Below are positions 62,729-64,000 of a stretch of 64,000 nucleotides of DNA, piece after piece. The position numbers were made by a program, and so were the translations under genes. Numbering within the stretch: the stretch's first letter is position 1; each line of letters starts with the position of its first letter. A model generated the notes under the pieces. It had not been told where the DNA came from. It saw only the letters and a program-made list of their open reading frames with translations, and made no database searches. This DNA is from Mesorhizobium sp. LSJC280B00 (GTDB taxonomy: Bacteria > Pseudomonadota > Alphaproteobacteria > Rhizobiales > Rhizobiaceae): contig NZ_AYVL01000009.1 of NCBI RefSeq assembly GCF_000502835.1, forward strand, positions 1 to 64,000, in the 5' to 3' direction.

Positions 62729-63592
62729 CTAATCCGCCACCTTCCACTGCTCGCGCGAGGCGCTGGCGGGATAGACGCCGAGAATGCGCATTTCGCGCGA
62801 GAAAAAGCGCAACTCGTCGAGTGCCAGCTTCACCAGCGGATCGTCGGGATGGCCCTCTATGTCGGCGTAGAACAGCGTCGCCGTAAACGCGCCGAGCTGG
62901 TAGCTTTCCAGCTTGGTCATGTTGATGCCGTTGGTGGCAAACCCGCCCATCGCCTTGTAGAGCGCCGCCGGCACGTTGCGGACGCGGAAGATGAAGGTCG
63001 TCATCATCCTGGCGTCGGCCGAGGGGCGCTCGGCCCATTGCTTGTTCTTGGTCAGCACGACGAAGCGGGTGACGTTGCTGTCGGTGTCCTCGACATTCTC
63101 CTCGATGATGTCGAGTCCGTAGAGGGTCGAGGCCAGCGCCGGCGCCAGCGCGGCCATGGTGCGGTCCTTCATCGCGGCGACCATCTTGGCGGCGCCCGCG
63201 GTGTCGCCGGCAACCGTCGCCTTCCAGCCGTTCTTGCGGATGTATTTGCGGCATTGGCCGAGCGCGTGGATGTGGCTGTGCACGGTCCTGATCTCGTCGC
63301 GCCTGACGCCGCGCAGCACCATCAGCTGGAAGTGGATCGGCAGAAAGTATTCGCCGATGATGTGCAGCTTCGATTCCGGCAAGAGGTGATGAATGTCGGC
63401 GACGCGGCCGGCAATGGTGTTCTCGATCGGGATCATCGCCAGATCGGCCTTGCCGGTCTCGACGGCGTTGAAGGCGTCCTCGAAGGTCGGGCACGGCAAC
63501 GGCTCCATCGACGGGAACATGTTGCGGCAGGCGGTGTCGGAATTGGCGCCCGGCTCGCCCTGGAAGGATATTTTGTTGGTCTTTTCAGGCAT
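62729..63592 (-). CDS. pheA: Prephenate dehydratase
   Basis: This monofunctional prephenate dehydratase (287 aa) converts prephenate to phenylpyruvate in phenylalanine synthesis. The catalytic domain spans residues ~8-185 (FQGEPGANSDTACRNMFP, IPIENTIAGRV, DSNVTRFVVL with the catalytic TRF). An ACT domain follows (~200-275; the ESRP-type regulatory motif reads LESYQLG), so feedback by phenylalanine is expected. Transcription follows kdsB after 33 bp, the usual rhizobial arrangement. Confidence 0.96.
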   Translation of the reverse strand: MPEKTNKISFQGEPGANSDTACRNMFPSMEPLPCPTFEDAFNAVETGKADLAMIPIENTIAGRVADIHHLLPESKLHIIGEYFLPIHFQLMVLRGVRRDEIRTVHSHIHALGQCRKYIRKNGWKATVAGDTAGAAKMVAAMKDRTMAALAPALASTLYGLDIIEENVEDTDSNVTRFVVLTKNKQWAERPSADARMMTTFIFRVRNVPAALYKAMGGFATNGINMTKLESYQLGAFTATLFYADIEGHPDDPLVKLALDELRFFSREMRILGVYPASASREQWKVAD

Positions 63593-63625
63593 GCGCAGAG
63601 TCTCGGGAATTGGGGGAAGAATTTC

Positions 63626-64000
63626 TTAGTTGGAAAGGAGCGCCCTGGCGCGTTCGAGATCGTCCGGCGTATCGACGCCAAGCGGCACCGACTGGACGAT
63701 CTCCGCATCGATGCGCATGCCGGCCTCCAGCGCCCGCAACTGCTCCAGCCGCTCGCGGCGCTCCAGCGGCGACGGCCTTAGCGCAACGAAGCGTTCGAGT
63801 GCGGCGCGGCGATAGGCATAGAGGCCGATATGATGGTAGAGCGGGCCTTCGCCCCAAGGGGCGGTGGCGCGGGTGAAATAGAGCGCCCTGAGCCGCGTCG
63901 TCGAGAGTGGCGAGCCGACCAGCTTGACGACGTTCGGATTGGTCTTTTCCTCGTCGCGTACGATCTCGACGCAGAGCGTGGCGATGTCGACCGCTGCGTT
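63626..64000 (-). CDS. kdsB: 3-deoxy-manno-octulosonate cytidylyltransferase, C-terminal part (5' end outside window)
   Basis: The reverse strand is open from the window edge to a TAA at 63626. The 124 visible residues match the C-terminal half of KdsB (CMP-KDO synthetase): [44 protein letters not shown] and [19 protein letters not shown]. The enzyme activates KDO for lipopolysaccharide core synthesis in the cytosol. The N-terminal nucleotide-binding half lies beyond the window. Confidence 0.95.
   Translation of the reverse strand, partial: NAAVDIATLCVEIVRDEEKTNPNVVKLVGSPLSTTRLRALYFTRATAPWGEGPLYHHIGLYAYRRAALERFVALRPSPLERRERLEQLRALEAGMRIDAEIVQSVPLGVDTPDDLERARALLSN

Noticed and set aside
1..64000. 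CRISPR arrays, insertion sequences, prophage or secretion-system genes
   Set aside because: No regularly spaced repeats, transposase or integrase motifs, or phage structural genes were recognised in any frame.

Overview
The window looks like chromosomal DNA from a Hyphomicrobiales (rhizobial) alphaproteobacterium, most likely Mesorhizobium or a close relative. This rests on the high GC content, the fds formate dehydrogenase operon, the kdsB-pheA pair, several dipeptide-type and amino-acid ABC systems, the ligase-associated exonuclease/ligase pair, and dispersed GC-rich palindromic intergenic repeats. No rRNA, CRISPR array, prophage, integrase or transposase was seen. The only RNA gene is one tRNA-Thr.

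Layout. 1-1.0 kb: 3' part of an alpha/beta-hydrolase/cyclase-like gene. 1.1-8.5 kb: NAD-dependent formate dehydrogenase operon (fdsG-fdsB-fdsA-fdhD-fdsD) with a LysR regulator upstream, interrupted by a palindromic repeat. 8.7-10.3 kb: DUF47 protein and PiT phosphate transporter. 10.3-14.1 kb: VOC protein, Mrp-type P-loop ATPase and a sugar-acid dehydratase. 14.5-16.7 kb: chromate resistance (rhodanese-ChrB, ChrA). 16.7-20.0 kb: MttB-like methyltransferase and a MocR regulator. 20.2-25.3 kb: pgi, a HAD phosphatase, a methyltransferase and an acyl-CoA ligase with an Ala/Lys-rich N-terminal tail. 25.8-31.0 kb: a complete dipeptide-type ABC operon. 31.1-32.9 kb: a divergent LysR/NAD(P)H-quinone oxidoreductase pair.

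32.9-56.7 kb is the most interesting part: about 24 kb of catabolic genes transcribed divergently from one 117-bp control region near 49.8 kb. Leftward lie a phytoene-desaturase-like FAD oxidoreductase, a five-gene dipeptide-type ABC importer, a secreted VOC protein, a 764-residue two-domain flavoprotein of the 2-aminobenzoyl-CoA monooxygenase/reductase (salicylyl-CoA 5-hydroxylase) type, an SDR, a MarR regulator, a crotonase, an acyl-CoA dehydrogenase, a RidA protein, amino-acid ABC parts and a cysteine-desulfurase-like enzyme. Rightward lie an isatin-hydrolase/kynurenine-formamidase-like hydrolase, a second FAD oxidoreductase, a second MarR and a two-subunit TPP-dependent 2-oxoacid oxidoreductase of the IorAB type. 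Read as one pathway this suggests isatin-type substrate -> isatinate (2-aminophenylglyoxylate) -> 2-aminobenzoyl-CoA -> dearomatised enamine -> deamination and beta-oxidation. Three near-identical AAGCTT-centred palindromes lie in front of the main transcription units and may be a shared MarR operator. Pathway and operator are inferences.

56.7-64.0 kb: tRNA-Thr(CGT), a membrane-anchored unknown protein, the ATP-dependent DNA ligase/exonuclease pair with another copy of the repeat between them, a TPR-methyltransferase, a small lipoprotein, prephenate dehydratase, and the 3' part of kdsB cut by the window end.
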